The notes under the pieces: generated by a model
Databases searched by the model: none
The model's input: only the letters and a program-made list of their open reading frames with translations
What the model was told of the DNA's origin: nothing
NCBI GenBank assembly: GCA_964540815.1
Contig: CAZIOH010000031.1
Coordinates: 1 to 64,000 of the forward strand
Source of the DNA: CAZIOH01 sp964540815
GTDB lineage: Bacteria; Myxococcota_A; Polyangia; Fen-1088
Direction of reading: 5' to 3'
Length of the DNA: 64,000 nt
Shown: positions 40,820 through 49,997 of the stretch, one piece after another
How the letters are laid out: each line of letters begins with the position of its first letter
How positions within the stretch are numbered: the stretch's first letter is position 1
Made by a program: the position numbers and the translations under genes

Positions 40820-42466
40820 ATGCCGAACATCCGACGTATCTCGATTGCTCTTGCGAGCGCACTGGTCCTCGCCTCCGGCGCTCGATCCTGGGCCCGTCCC
40901 ACGAAGTCTGAAATGTCGGCTGAAAAGTCGGAGGCCTCCGACGGCGCTCCGCGGGAGCCCTCGCGCGCCTTCGTCAAGCTGGACGTCCGGGCCGATCCGG
41001 GCGGGCGTGGTCTCTACGTCGGCCAGGCGGTGCCGGTGACCATTCGTGCCAATTTTCTGGGCGGCATGGGGGTGTCGCTGAACGGGCTCCCCAGGCTCAC
41101 CTCCGACGCCTTCGTGCTCTCCGATCTGCCCGAGAAGCCGCGCCAGACCACGATCGAGGCGCACGGGCTTCCCTACACGTCCGTGACATGGACGGGCGTC
41201 CTAACGGCGGTCAAGGCGGGCGTGACAAAGGTCGGGATCGAGCTGCCGGTTTCGCTGACCTACCGCGAAGCGCCTCAGCCGCGCCCTCTGAGCAGTCCCG
41301 ACCAGGCGGAGGCCGACGAGGGGGACGAGAGCGCCGCGGACCCGTTCGCGTCGCTCTTCAAGCAGAGTCCCTTCGCGGGCGATCCGTTCTTCGCTCGGAT
41401 GTTCAACGGTCGCGATCCCTTTCGCGGGCTGCTCGAAGGCTCAGTCGGAGCCGTTCGACAGCGTGACATCACGCTGCGGGACCAGAGCGGGACGTTGCGC
41501 GTCCTGGACCTGCCTCCGGGAGCGCCGCCAGGCTTCACCGGTGCAGTCGGGTCCTTCGAGATGACCGCAGCCCTGGCCAGCGACACCTTCCGCGCCGGCG
41601 AGCCCACCACACTCGCGCTGAGCGTGCGCGGGCGCGGGAGCTTCTCTCGACTGTCGATGGCCGGCCTGCCGACGAGCGACGATTTCGGCACCTACGGCGT
41701 GACGTCGGCGTTCACGCCAGGAGCCACGCCGACGGGGGGCGAGAAGGTGTTCTCGCAGACCATCGCGCCACGGCGCGCGGGAGCCATCACTGTTCCCGCA
41801 TTGACGCTGACGTATCTCGACCCCGACGAGAGGAGGTACGTCACCCGCCAGACCGCGCCCATGCACATCACCGTCGCCGCAAGCGGGGGAGACGGCGCCG
41901 CGGCGCTGCCCGCGGCCACGGCAACGGCAACGGCAACGCCGGCAGAGCTCGCCGCTCGGCAGCTGAAGCCGGCCGAGAGCGCGACGATCGCCTCGGCGCC
42001 TGCCGCCGGCCGCGCCGCGCTCACGCCAGACTTTCGCACCCGATGGTTCCGGTGGCTGGCGGCGGCAATCGGGCTTGCCGCGGTTGCGCTCGCGTCGCTC
42101 GGCCGGACCTATCGCAACGGGATCCTCCGCCGATTGGTGACGGCCCGGCGCGTCCGCCGCGAGGTCGCCCAGCAACGCCGGACCATCGAAGCCGCCGCGG
42201 CCAGCGGTGACGCCGCCACCCTGTTCGGCGCCGCGCGCAAGGCTTTTCAAGCGCGACTGGGCGCCGCGTGGGGAGTCCCCGCCGATGCGATCGCCGCCGC
42301 AGACGTGGCGACACGGTTGGGACCGCCCGGCGAGCGGATCCAGCGGGTCTTCGAGCGCGCCGATCGACTGACCTACTCAGGCGGAAGCTCGGCTGCCAGC
42401 GAGGATCTGAGCTACTGGCAGGGACTGGTATCCGACGAGCTTCGCGCTCTGGAGACGACGACATGA
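40820..42466 (+). CDS. batD: BatD-like oxygen-tolerance protein
   Basis: 548 residues. A signal peptide (ISIALASALVLASGARSWA) is followed by two beta-sandwich regions (VGQAVPVTIRANFLG; FRAGEPTTLALSVRGRGSF) and a single membrane helix near 410-430 (WLAAAIGLAAVALASLG). A cytoplasmic helical tail ends the protein. This is the BatD plan: large periplasmic domain, one membrane span, short cytosolic end. It sits four bases after the BatB-BatC gene and overlaps batE by four bases. Confidence 0.85.
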   Translation: MPNIRRISIALASALVLASGARSWARPTKSEMSAEKSEASDGAPREPSRAFVKLDVRADPGGRGLYVGQAVPVTIRANFLGGMGVSLNGLPRLTSDAFVLSDLPEKPRQTTIEAHGLPYTSVTWTGVLTAVKAGVTKVGIELPVSLTYREAPQPRPLSSPDQAEADEGDESAADPFASLFKQSPFAGDPFFARMFNGRDPFRGLLEGSVGAVRQRDITLRDQSGTLRVLDLPPGAPPGFTGAVGSFEMTAALASDTFRAGEPTTLALSVRGRGSFSRLSMAGLPTSDDFGTYGVTSAFTPGATPTGGEKVFSQTIAPRRAGAITVPALTLTYLDPDERRYVTRQTAPMHITVAASGGDGAAALPAATATATATPAELAARQLKPAESATIASAPAAGRAALTPDFRTRWFRWLAAAIGLAAVALASLGRTYRNGILRRLVTARRVRREVAQQRRTIEAAAASGDAATLFGAARKAFQARLGAAWGVPADAIAAADVATRLGPPGERIQRVFERADRLTYSGGSSAASEDLSYWQGLVSDELRALETTT

Positions 42467-43290
42467 ACACGACCTCGCAGACACTCACATCGAATACAGC
42501 CCTCGGGACCGGCGAGCTCCGCCGGCCGCCAGATCGTCATCGACCTTGGGGCGGCTTCGGCCGCTTCGGCCGCAGCTCGCTCGTCCTCGTCGCGCTGGTG
42601 CTGCCGATCGGCGGCCAGCTCGCTCGCGCCGGCGAGGCCGGACCACCCGCGGCAGCGCCGACCGCGGTCGAGGGGACCACCGCCTCGACCGCCACGGCCG
42701 AGATCTTCTCGGCCAGAGCGTTGGTTGCGAAGGCCACGGCCGATCTGGCCGCCGGCCATCCAGGGCTCGCCATCCTCGGATATGAGCGCGCCCGGCTGCT
42801 GGCACCGCGCGCGACGGCCGTCACGGCGGGACTGGCTCGAGCCCAGGCGATCGCCGGGCTTCCGCCGACCGAGACATCCCCGGTGATCCGTCTGGCGATG
42901 TGGCTCGATGGCAACGAGTGGGGCTGGATCGGGATGGCCGGGCTCATCCTCGGCGCCGCGGGCCTGGTTGTGCTCTCGTGGAGTCGGATCCGGCGGCGCG
43001 CCTCCCTGGCCCTGGCCTGCGCGGGCGCAGGTGTCGCGGCCGTCGGCTTCCTGGCCGCGGTGGCGGTGACGCCGCCGCCCAGCCGGGCGGTCGTCGTGGT
43101 GCCCGACAGCGTTGCCCGGATCGCCCCGTTCGCCGGGGCCGAACCGGCCTTCGTGGCCCCCGAAGGCGCGGTCGTGACGGTCGAGCGAACCTTCGATCAC
43201 TACAGCCTCATCGTCAGCCCCCATGGGCGTGGGTGGGTACCGGAGGCAGGCGTCGAGACCATTCTGCCTGCCACCCGCAAGCGCTCTTGA
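42463..43290 (+). CDS. BatE-like TPR/SH3 membrane protein
   Basis: 275 residues. N-terminal signal segment (about 37-55), a short TPR-like helical pair (AKATADLAAGHPGLAILGYERA), two membrane helices (about 150-172 and 180-202), and a C-terminal SH3-like beta domain ending SPHGRGWVPEAGVETI. This is the arrangement of BatE, the last subunit of the aerotolerance operon. It starts within the stop of batD (ATGA). A two-component pair follows at 30 bases. Confidence 0.75.
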   Translation: MNTTSQTLTSNTALGTGELRRPPDRHRPWGGFGRFGRSSLVLVALVLPIGGQLARAGEAGPPAAAPTAVEGTTASTATAEIFSARALVAKATADLAAGHPGLAILGYERARLLAPRATAVTAGLARAQAIAGLPPTETSPVIRLAMWLDGNEWGWIGMAGLILGAAGLVVLSWSRIRRRASLALACAGAGVAAVGFLAAVAVTPPPSRAVVVVPDSVARIAPFAGAEPAFVAPEGAVVTVERTFDHYSLIVSPHGRGWVPEAGVETILPATRKRS

Positions 43291-43320
43291 ATCAGGACCG
43301 CACCCCTGCTGTGATGTCGC

Positions 43321-43995
43321 ATGCGGTTGCTGCTGGTCGAGGATGATCAAAAGATCGGCGCGTTCGTCGAGAAGGGGCTCCGGCAGGAGGGTCACGCGGT
43401 CGACTGGGTCCGCGACGGCAGAGAGGGCGTCGCGGCCTTCGAAGGCACCGCCTATGATGTCGCGATCGTGGACATCATGCTTCCAGGCCTGGGCGGCCTA
43501 GAACTGATCCGCGCCGTCCGCCGGAAGCGAATCGCGACGCCCATCATCATCCTGTCGGCGCGCGACGCCGTGGTTGACCGGGTGGAGGGGCTCGAAGCCG
43601 GCGCCGACGACTACTTGACCAAGCCCTTCTCGTTCGCCGAGCTGGTGGCCCGCCTGAACGCGCTGGCCCGCCGGGCCACGGCCGCCACCGGAGAGACCCG
43701 GCTGTCGTACGCTGGCATCGTCCTGGATCTCCTCACGCGCCAGGTCACCCGCGACGGCATCTCCCTGTCGCTGCAGGCCAAGGAGCTGGCGCTCCTCGAG
43801 TACTTCCTGCGGAATCCGGAGCGTGTGCTCAGCAAGACCATGATTCTGCAGCGGCTGTGGGACTATTCGTTCGATCCACAGACCAACGTGGTCGACGTGC
43901 TGGTCTGCCGGCTCCGAAACAAGATCGATCGCGGCTTTCCCGCGAAGGTCATACAGACCCGGCGGGGAGTCGGGTATGTCCTCCGGAGGAGCTGA
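43321..43995 (+). CDS. OmpR-family response regulator (CusR/CopR-like)
   Basis: 224 residues. Receiver domain with acidic pocket E7-D8-D9, phospho-Asp51 and Lys in LTKPFSF, followed by a winged-helix DNA-binding domain (LSLQAKELALLEYFLRN, VDVLVCRLRNKID, RRGVGYVL). The close match to CusR/CopR-type regulators suggests a metal or envelope-stress signal. Its 3' end overlaps the kinase gene by 20 bases. It may control the preceding Bat operon, from which it is only 30 bases away. Confidence 0.92.
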   Translation: MRLLLVEDDQKIGAFVEKGLRQEGHAVDWVRDGREGVAAFEGTAYDVAIVDIMLPGLGGLELIRAVRRKRIATPIIILSARDAVVDRVEGLEAGADDYLTKPFSFAELVARLNALARRATAATGETRLSYAGIVLDLLTRQVTRDGISLSLQAKELALLEYFLRNPERVLSKTMILQRLWDYSFDPQTNVVDVLVCRLRNKIDRGFPAKVIQTRRGVGYVLRRS

Positions 43996-45352
43996 CTTGC
44001 CGCAGCCACCCCCACCTGCGAAGTCATCGCGGTCACCCTTCCGCTCGATCACCTTCCGCCTCAGCGCCTGGTACGCCGGAACTCTCCTGGTCGGCCTGGC
44101 CATCCTGGGCACGTTGGCGCTCTACGAGATCCGCCGCGCGGTGTTTCACTCGAATGACCTGGTCGTTCATGAACGGCTGGAGCGCCACAGCGAGGTGCTC
44201 GGCCGGGTCGGGCTGCCCAAGTTCGAAGAGGCAGTCGAGAGCGCGATCGCGCTCGAAGGTGAGCACGACCCGGTGCGCGTCAAGGACGGAGCGGGCCACA
44301 CGCTCTACCAGCACGGCGTCGTGGAGGATGCAGCGGTCCGGGTGTCGACTTCGGTGACCAGTGACATGCATCTCGAGGTGGCCTCGACCGCGAACCCCTG
44401 GACGCGGATCGGCCCGCCGGTGACGTTCGCGGTCCTGTCGGTCTTGATCGGGTGCCTGCTGATCGGGCTCGCGGGTGGGGTCATCCTGACCCGCCGTGCG
44501 CTGCGCCCCGTGGGGGCCCTGGCTTCGACGGCGCGCGCAGTGATCCAGTCGGGCGACCTCTCCCGGCGGGTGGAGGTCCGCCGCGGTGGCGAGCTCGGGG
44601 AGCTGGCCACCCTGGTTAATCGCATGCTGGAGAGCAACCAGGCGCTGGTCCGCAGCATGCGCGAGGCGCTCGACAATGTGGCGCACGATCTGCGAACGCC
44701 GCTGACCAGGCTGCGAGGGATCGCCGAGGTCGCCCTCGGCGCCGACGATCCTGTCCAGTCATCGGAGGCGCTCGCGGACTGCATCGAGGAATCGGACCGG
44801 GCGCTCGTCATGCTGCGCACGCTGATGGACATCTCCGAGGCCGAGGCCGGCATCATGAAGTTGAACATCGGGGCGGTCGAGCTGCGGGCGGTCGCGCAAG
44901 AAACCCTGGATCTCTATGAACAGGTGGCCGACGACGCCGGCGTGGCCCTGTCGTTGTTGCCGGGGGACCTGGTGAGGACCGCGGCCGATGGCACCCGGAT
45001 ACGCCAGGCCCTGGCAAACCTGGTCGACAACGCCGTCAAGTACACCCCGGCCGGCGGCCGCGTGGAGATCGACGTCGCCGCCGATGCTCGAGAGGCCCAC
45101 ATCCGTGTCAGCGACACCGGCCGTGGGATCCCCGAAGAGGCCATCTCGCGAATCTGGGATCGGTTGTTTCGCGTGGATTCGAGCCGGGCCGAGCGGGGCC
45201 TCGGGCTCGGCCTCAGCCTGGTCAAGGCGATCGCCGTTGCCCACCACGGGCGTGTCGGCGTCGAGAGCGCGCCCGGACGTGGCTCGTCGTTCGTCCTGAC
45301 TCTGCCCCTCGAAAATCCTGCCCACCCTCCGGCAGACCCGCGCCGGTCGTGA
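43976..45352 (+). CDS. CusS-like sensor histidine kinase
   Basis: 458 residues. Membrane helices at about 28-50 and 142-166 bound a periplasmic sensor of about 90 residues. A HAMP domain (LRPVGALASTARAVIQSGDL) leads to the phospho-acceptor NVAHDLRTPLTRL (His237) and the ATPase domain (NLVDNAVKYTP, DTGRGIPEE, GLGLGLSLVKAI). This order is that of heavy-metal sensor kinases. The sensor has few His and no Cys that would clearly bind metal, so an envelope signal is as likely. Confidence 0.9.
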   Translation: MSSGGADLPQPPPPAKSSRSPFRSITFRLSAWYAGTLLVGLAILGTLALYEIRRAVFHSNDLVVHERLERHSEVLGRVGLPKFEEAVESAIALEGEHDPVRVKDGAGHTLYQHGVVEDAAVRVSTSVTSDMHLEVASTANPWTRIGPPVTFAVLSVLIGCLLIGLAGGVILTRRALRPVGALASTARAVIQSGDLSRRVEVRRGGELGELATLVNRMLESNQALVRSMREALDNVAHDLRTPLTRLRGIAEVALGADDPVQSSEALADCIEESDRALVMLRTLMDISEAEAGIMKLNIGAVELRAVAQETLDLYEQVADDAGVALSLLPGDLVRTAADGTRIRQALANLVDNAVKYTPAGGRVEIDVAADAREAHIRVSDTGRGIPEEAISRIWDRLFRVDSSRAERGLGLGLSLVKAIAVAHHGRVGVESAPGRGSSFVLTLPLENPAHPPADPRRS

Positions 45353-45422
45353 TGCGCGTCGACATCGCCGGGGAGGCATCGAAGGGTGGCGGAAAATCAT
45401 TCGGCCAACGGGGCTCAGGCTT

Positions 45423-45896
45423 GTGGTTGGCTACAAACAGGCAAAGGCGATCTTCGAGGTTCTCGTTGGCGTCCTTCTCTTGTCTCTCACTGCCGTTGGT
45501 CTCGCCGATCACCTGCGAGAGGTCGCGGTGCATATTCGACACCACGCGGTCGAGGCCTGGAGCATCGCGTTCGCCGAGCGCCTGGTGCGCGCGTCCACCA
45601 AGCGGAACCTCCTGGTCATCGGCGTGGCCTCCCTCCTCGATGGGGCGCTCTCAGCATCCGAAGGATGGGCGCTCTGCTATCGGTACCGGTGGAGCCGCTG
45701 GTTCGTGGTCGGCACCTCATCCATTCTGGTCCCTTTCGAGGTCCTTGCCCTGGCCCATCGTTTCAGCGTCCCTCGCCTCGGTCTCCTTGGCGCGAACGTT
45801 TCAATCGTCATCTATCTCGTCTGGCGGGGAGTGGCGACCGCGTCCCCCTCCTCGCTGGAAGGAATTTCCGTGGCGCCCCCCTCGAAGTCGGGGTGA
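45423..45896 (+). CDS. DUF2127 membrane protein
   Basis: About 157 residues with four membrane helices. The pattern GYKQAKAIFEVLVGVLLLSL at the start, the LLVIGVASLLDGALSASEGWAL helix, SILVPFEVLALAHR, and the last helix LGANVSIVIYLVW are those of DUF2127. The typical lead-in (RPTGLRLVVGYK) is encoded just upstream without an ATG, GTG or TTG in frame before 45423, so the real start may be a non-standard codon or the GTG given here. Function is unknown. Confidence 0.7.
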   Translation: MVGYKQAKAIFEVLVGVLLLSLTAVGLADHLREVAVHIRHHAVEAWSIAFAERLVRASTKRNLLVIGVASLLDGALSASEGWALCYRYRWSRWFVVGTSSILVPFEVLALAHRFSVPRLGLLGANVSIVIYLVWRGVATASPSSLEGISVAPPSKSG

Positions 45897-45918
45897 GGCA
45901 GCAGTGCAGCCGCTCGGG

Positions 45919-46350
45919 TCAGAGAACGCCCACGGCGGCCGGGGTGGCCACATCGCTGACCGCAAATGGCAACCCCTTGTCGAGGGCACGCACGACGTCC
46001 ATGGTGCTGACGATCCCGACCAGCTTGCTCTCAGAATTCAAGACCACCAAGCGGTGTTGGTTCCTCCTGGCGAGCTCGTGCACCGCCACCAGGGCTGCGT
46101 CATCCTCGTAGACCGCGATGACCTCCGGGTCCATGAGGTCGCCGACGGTCGCCTCCTTCTTGATCCACTGATGCGGCTCCGGATCCACCAGGTCCCCCTC
46201 GGTCAAGATCCCGACCAGCTCGCCCTCTCGGTTCTTCACCGGAGCCGCCCCGATCTGGCGGCGAGTCAGGCCCGAGGCCGCCTCTTCGGCCGAAGCGTCG
46301 AACTCCAGCGTGTAGACGTTCGTCGTCATGATGTCCTTCACCTTCAACAT
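45919..46350 (-). CDS. CBS-pair protein
   Basis: 143 residues made of two CBS domains: first MLKVKDIMTTNVYTLEFDAS to GELVGILTEGDLV, then VGDLMDPEVIAVYEDDA to KLVGIVSTMDVVRAL. CBS pairs bind AMP, ATP or related ligands and act as energy sensors. It is a stand-alone module, so it should act on a partner protein. The ATG at 46350 is chosen because GGGGAG lies 7 bases upstream. It is separate from the Prc gene behind it by 126 bases. Confidence 0.88.
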   Translation of the reverse strand: MLKVKDIMTTNVYTLEFDASAEEAASGLTRRQIGAAPVKNREGELVGILTEGDLVDPEPHQWIKKEATVGDLMDPEVIAVYEDDAALVAVHELARRNQHRLVVLNSESKLVGIVSTMDVVRALDKGLPFAVSDVATPAAVGVL

Positions 46351-46373
46351 CGAGCAACTCCCCTTTCGCATCC

Positions 46374-46397
46374 GCATCGCCGCATCGCCGCATCGCC
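46374..46397. repeat. Three tandem copies of GCATCGCC
   Basis: Three perfect 8-base units lie in the leader region upstream of the CBS-pair gene. They are outside coding sequence. The copy number may vary by slippage; no function is visible. Confidence 0.6.
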
Positions 46398-46476
46398 GTC
46401 CACCTCACGGGATCTTGGGCCCATCTTGGGCGGATGGCAAACCAGCGGCTGCGTCGATCCATCCCGGAACGTCCTT

Positions 46477-48756
46477 TCACCGATCTCCGCCTCCTGCGGC
46501 CGCGGGTCCGAGTCCCACGCCCCGCTGGCCATGCGCCGATACTTTGCCAAGATCCCCGGCGCTCGGCACGCTCGAGAGCCTGATGTAATCGGCCAGGATC
46601 TGGCCGCTCTCCTCCAAGATGATATCCGGGATCGAGCGGTCCTTCGGCTCGATGCCATCAGGCCCGGCGCCGAGGGTCTTTGGCCCCTTGGCGGAGGCAA
46701 TAGGCAACGGCAGGCCGGGCGACGAGGCGTTCTTGAGCGTGATCTCGAAGGTGGTGGGCCTGCTCGCCCGCAGCGCGCGCTCGTCACTGGCGAGCTCGGC
46801 TTCACGAAGCTTCGACTGAGCCATCTCCTGTCGGCGCTCTGCCTCGTTCAGCGACACGGACTTGGTGACCAGGTTCCTCTTGACCTTGGCGATCTCGTCT
46901 GCCAGCAGGACAAATGGCCTTTCGGTCGCCCTCCGTCGGTCGGAGCTCTCCTGCAACGCGGCGACATACGGCTTCACGCGATTCAGTCGCTCGTAGGGCG
47001 CGGCCGGCACCGCGTCCCACGGCAAGGGATCCTTGAGGGACGCCTCGCTCACATCGGCGAAGTCGCTGGTCGACGGCAACACCACGTCGGCCGCCACGCC
47101 GCGCAGCTGGGTGGAGGCGCCGCTTGGCCGGTAGAATTTGCTGGTGGTGATCTTGAGCGCGCCTGGATCGTATGTGTGTCCGAGGCCCACCCGATCCATG
47201 TAGGGCGCGAGGGGGAGAATGTTCTGCACCGTGCCCTTGCCGAAGGTCGAGGAATCGCCGACGACGACAGCTCGTCCGTAGTCCTGGAGCGCTCCTGCCA
47301 GGATCTCCGATGCAGAAGCGCTGAAGCGGCTGATCAACAGGACCAGCGGCCCGTCATAGAGCACGGTCGGATCCGTATCCTCGTCGATCACGATCTGGCC
47401 GTCCGCTCCGCGCGTCTGCACCACCGGTCCCCTTCGAATGAACAGCCCGGTCAGGTTGATCGCCTCCTCGAGCGACCCGCCGCCATTGTGGCGCAGATCG
47501 AGGACGACGCCCCGGACGTGCTCCGCCTTCAGCTTGCCCAGCAGCCGGGAGACGTCGGCGGTCGCGCTGCGCCGCCGAGGCCCGCCCATGTCGGCGTAGA
47601 ACGAGGGGAGGTCGAGGACGCCGACCCGCATCGTCGTGCCCTTGCCGGTCGGCAGATCCAGGATGCGGGCCTTGGCCTGCTGATCTTCCAGGGTGATCTC
47701 GTCGCGCACCAACGACACGGTCCTGGTCGGAGCTCCGGCAACGCCGCCGGCTGGCGCCACGGTCAAGCTCACGGTGGAACCCTTCGGGCCGCGTATGAGC
47801 TCCACGGCGCGTGAAAGCGGCATACCAGCGATGTCTACTGGCTCGTGACCGGCCTGGGCGACCGCCACGATGCGGTCGTTGGGTCTGAGCAGCCCGCTTC
47901 GAGCCGCGGGTCCGCCCGGCAGGAGCTCGCGGACCTTGCAGGAGCCGTCTTCGCTCTCGAGGGACGCGCCGATTCCGAACAGCGAGAGGTTCATCGCGAT
48001 GGAGAAGCTCTCCATCTGCTCGTGCCCCAGATAATCCGAGTGGGGATCGTAGACGTGGGCAAGCGTGTCCAGGTAGATCTCGAGGACCTCGCCGCTGCGA
48101 AGACCGGTCATGGTCCTCAGCTCCTCCGCGTGCCTGCCAACCAGGGTGCTCACGATCCGGTCCGTTGGCTTGTCGCTCAGCTTCTCTTGCAGATACTCTG
48201 CGCGCAGCTGCTGCCACCAGAGCTCCCGAGCCTCGACCGCGGTGGCTGGCCGCCGCGCGTGCTCGCGATCGAACGAGTAGCTTTCGTGCCCCGTGAAGTC
48301 GAACTTCGCGGTCCGCAACATGTTGGTGTCGTAGGCCGTCCGCTGAGACAGTCGTCCGAGGAATCGGGCGAAGATGGCCTTCGCGGCGCTGGTGTCGCCC
48401 GCGCCGCGCGTCACCTGCGCCAGCGTCGCCCGGTAGGTCGCGAATTCGTCGACGTCCGACTGCAGAAAGAGGGAGCGCGTGCCATCCAGAGCGTCGAGGT
48501 AGCGGTCCAGCACGTTTCCGGCCAGCTGTCCATCGAATGGATGGTGCGCGAGCTGGGAGTGTTCGAGCAGGCCGGTGGTGAGGCGGGTGATGTTGGCGTC
48601 GGTGGTTCGAGAGTCGAGCGGGGGACCCGCAAGCGAAGCACCAAGACCGACACACGTGAGCGCAACCGCAAGCGAGAGGATCGCCAGCGGAGAAGCGATT
48701 CGGATTGCCTGCTTGACGGGGTGACGACCAGAGAAACGACAGATGCTTTTGGCCAC
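46477..48756 (-). CDS. prc: Tail-specific C-terminal processing protease Prc
   Basis: 759 residues with an N-terminal signal (LAILSLAVALTCVGLGASLA). Long helical region, PDZ domain (about 245-325, VRELLPGGPAARSGLLRPNDR), S41 peptidase with RFSASASEILAGALQ (Ser about 480) and TFGKGTVQ (Lys about 505), the Ser-Lys pair 25 residues apart as in E. coli Prc. A C-terminal helical domain (DUF3340-like) follows. Prc is periplasmic and trims or degrades proteins with exposed hydrophobic C-termini. It is a single gene. The long arm after the protease domain is as expected. Confidence 0.93.
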   Translation of the reverse strand: MAKSICRFSGRHPVKQAIRIASPLAILSLAVALTCVGLGASLAGPPLDSRTTDANITRLTTGLLEHSQLAHHPFDGQLAGNVLDRYLDALDGTRSLFLQSDVDEFATYRATLAQVTRGAGDTSAAKAIFARFLGRLSQRTAYDTNMLRTAKFDFTGHESYSFDREHARRPATAVEARELWWQQLRAEYLQEKLSDKPTDRIVSTLVGRHAEELRTMTGLRSGEVLEIYLDTLAHVYDPHSDYLGHEQMESFSIAMNLSLFGIGASLESEDGSCKVRELLPGGPAARSGLLRPNDRIVAVAQAGHEPVDIAGMPLSRAVELIRGPKGSTVSLTVAPAGGVAGAPTRTVSLVRDEITLEDQQAKARILDLPTGKGTTMRVGVLDLPSFYADMGGPRRRSATADVSRLLGKLKAEHVRGVVLDLRHNGGGSLEEAINLTGLFIRRGPVVQTRGADGQIVIDEDTDPTVLYDGPLVLLISRFSASASEILAGALQDYGRAVVVGDSSTFGKGTVQNILPLAPYMDRVGLGHTYDPGALKITTSKFYRPSGASTQLRGVAADVVLPSTSDFADVSEASLKDPLPWDAVPAAPYERLNRVKPYVAALQESSDRRRATERPFVLLADEIAKVKRNLVTKSVSLNEAERRQEMAQSKLREAELASDERALRASRPTTFEITLKNASSPGLPLPIASAKGPKTLGAGPDGIEPKDRSIPDIILEESGQILADYIRLSSVPSAGDLGKVSAHGQRGVGLGPAAAGGGDR

Positions 48757-48868
48757 GTGTCTCCTTTATACCTGCGGCCAACCTTGCGCATTCCTGATTG
48801 CCCCCACCTTGCGCCAAGATTACAAGGCTGAAGGGATCGACTCCGGCCGGGTCCGAGGGGTGTCCTCG

Positions 48869-49132
48869 TCAACGGGCCCAGAGCGCCCACGCCAGCCAGA
48901 ACATCTCGATGGCGAGGATGGCCCAGACGAAGTCTCCGCCGCGGCCCCAGGCGTGGTGATCGAAGGGGGCCCCGGGCCCGGCCCCGGGCCCGCCCGCCCG
49001 CAACGCTCGGCGGCGCTGGATGTAGCGCGGGTACGGCGCCCCCCAGCCGCGGTAGCCCCAGCCGTAGCCAACCGGAGAGATCAGGAACAGCATCAGCACA
49101 ATCCACCACAGGATCCACCATGTGTGCATCAT
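48869..49132 (-). CDS. Small two-helix membrane protein
   Basis: 87 residues. Two hydrophobic helices (MMHTWWILWWIVLMLFLISP near the start, FVWAILAIEMFWLAWALWA at the end) enclose a basic, Gly-rich loop with many aromatic residues. I know no family for it. The start was put at the ATG pair because the frame upstream has no hydrophobic or conserved content and a GAGAG lies before it. It is upstream of prc on the same strand, 112 bases away. Confidence 0.5.
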   Translation of the reverse strand: MMHTWWILWWIVLMLFLISPVGYGWGYRGWGAPYPRYIQRRRALRAGGPGAGPGAPFDHHAWGRGGDFVWAILAIEMFWLAWALWAR

Positions 49133-49314
49133 CTCATCTCTCACTTTCGGGTCATTCGTGGCCCAGCACCTGAGATAACCACGGGTCCGCGTCCTGTTAC
49201 CCCTGAGCCCTGAAACCCGCAGACCCACGGCCGCCTCCGTGGGTCTGCGCCGAAGCGTCCGCTCCTGAAGATGGTCGTGCCGGGGCGAAGGTGGGCCGCG
49301 GCCGGTGCCCCTCG

Positions 49315-49944
49315 GGCAGCCCTCTGATACGCCGCTTGCAGCGGATCCTCACCTACATTTTGAACTCCGTGACCAAGAAGATCGCGCAGGTCTTTCCTGG
49401 CCGTGGGGCTGGTGATCACCGGGCAGGCGGTCTTGACCCCGATGCTGATGGTCATCGTCATGATCACCGGCGATTTCCTGGGCATGGCCTCGACGACCGA
49501 CAACGTCGAGCCATCTCCGAGGCCCAGCGTCCGGCGCGTGGGCGCTGTCACGGCGTCCGGCGTCCTCATGGGGCGGTCCGAGCTGGTGTTCTGCGTGGCT
49601 GTGGTGGTGATCGGCAAGGTCCAGCTAGCTTAGCTAGGCCTCGGAATCGAGCCCCTGAGAACGCCGGCCTTCGTCGCGATCGTCTGCGGAAACCAGGCGA
49701 CGGCCTACACCAATCGCTAACGGCAGCTCCTATGGTCGACGGCCCCGAGCCGCTGGCGCTTGCTGTCGACCGTGGTCGACCTGCTGATCGTCACGACGAT
49801 GGCGAATTGGGGGCTCGCCATGCGCCTCTCTCCTGGCTCGTAATCGGTGTCACGCTCGGGAGGCCGTGGCCTTCGCGTTCCTGGTGGACCTGGTCAAGAT
49901 CCCGCTGTTCAGGCGGCTCGAAGATCGGCTACCGGTGCTTAGAT
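49315..49944 (+). pseudogene. Proton-efflux P-type ATPase, C-terminal remnant
   Basis: The translated pieces follow the last membrane helices of plasma-membrane H+-ATPases: LIRRLQRILTYILNSV (from about 49325), then in another frame VITGQAVLTPMLMVIVMITG and DFLGMASTTDN, then SELVFCVAVVVIG and later pieces such as FVAIVCGNQATAYTNR, then a stop, and VDLVKIP near the end. At least three frame changes and several stops break it, and the N-terminal 500 residues with the phosphorylation site are missing. It is a dead gene next to the CheB-CheR gene. Confidence 0.6.
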
Positions 49945-49997
49945 GCGACGATCGGGTGTAGGGTGTCCGGAGTCGCTCCGACAGTGTCGTTCCCCTC

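Noticed and set aside
45349..47814. 821-codon plus-strand frame through DUF2127, CBS and Prc genes
   Set aside because: Low-complexity Arg/His/Gln-rich translation with no family signal. The genes in the other frames are clearly real.
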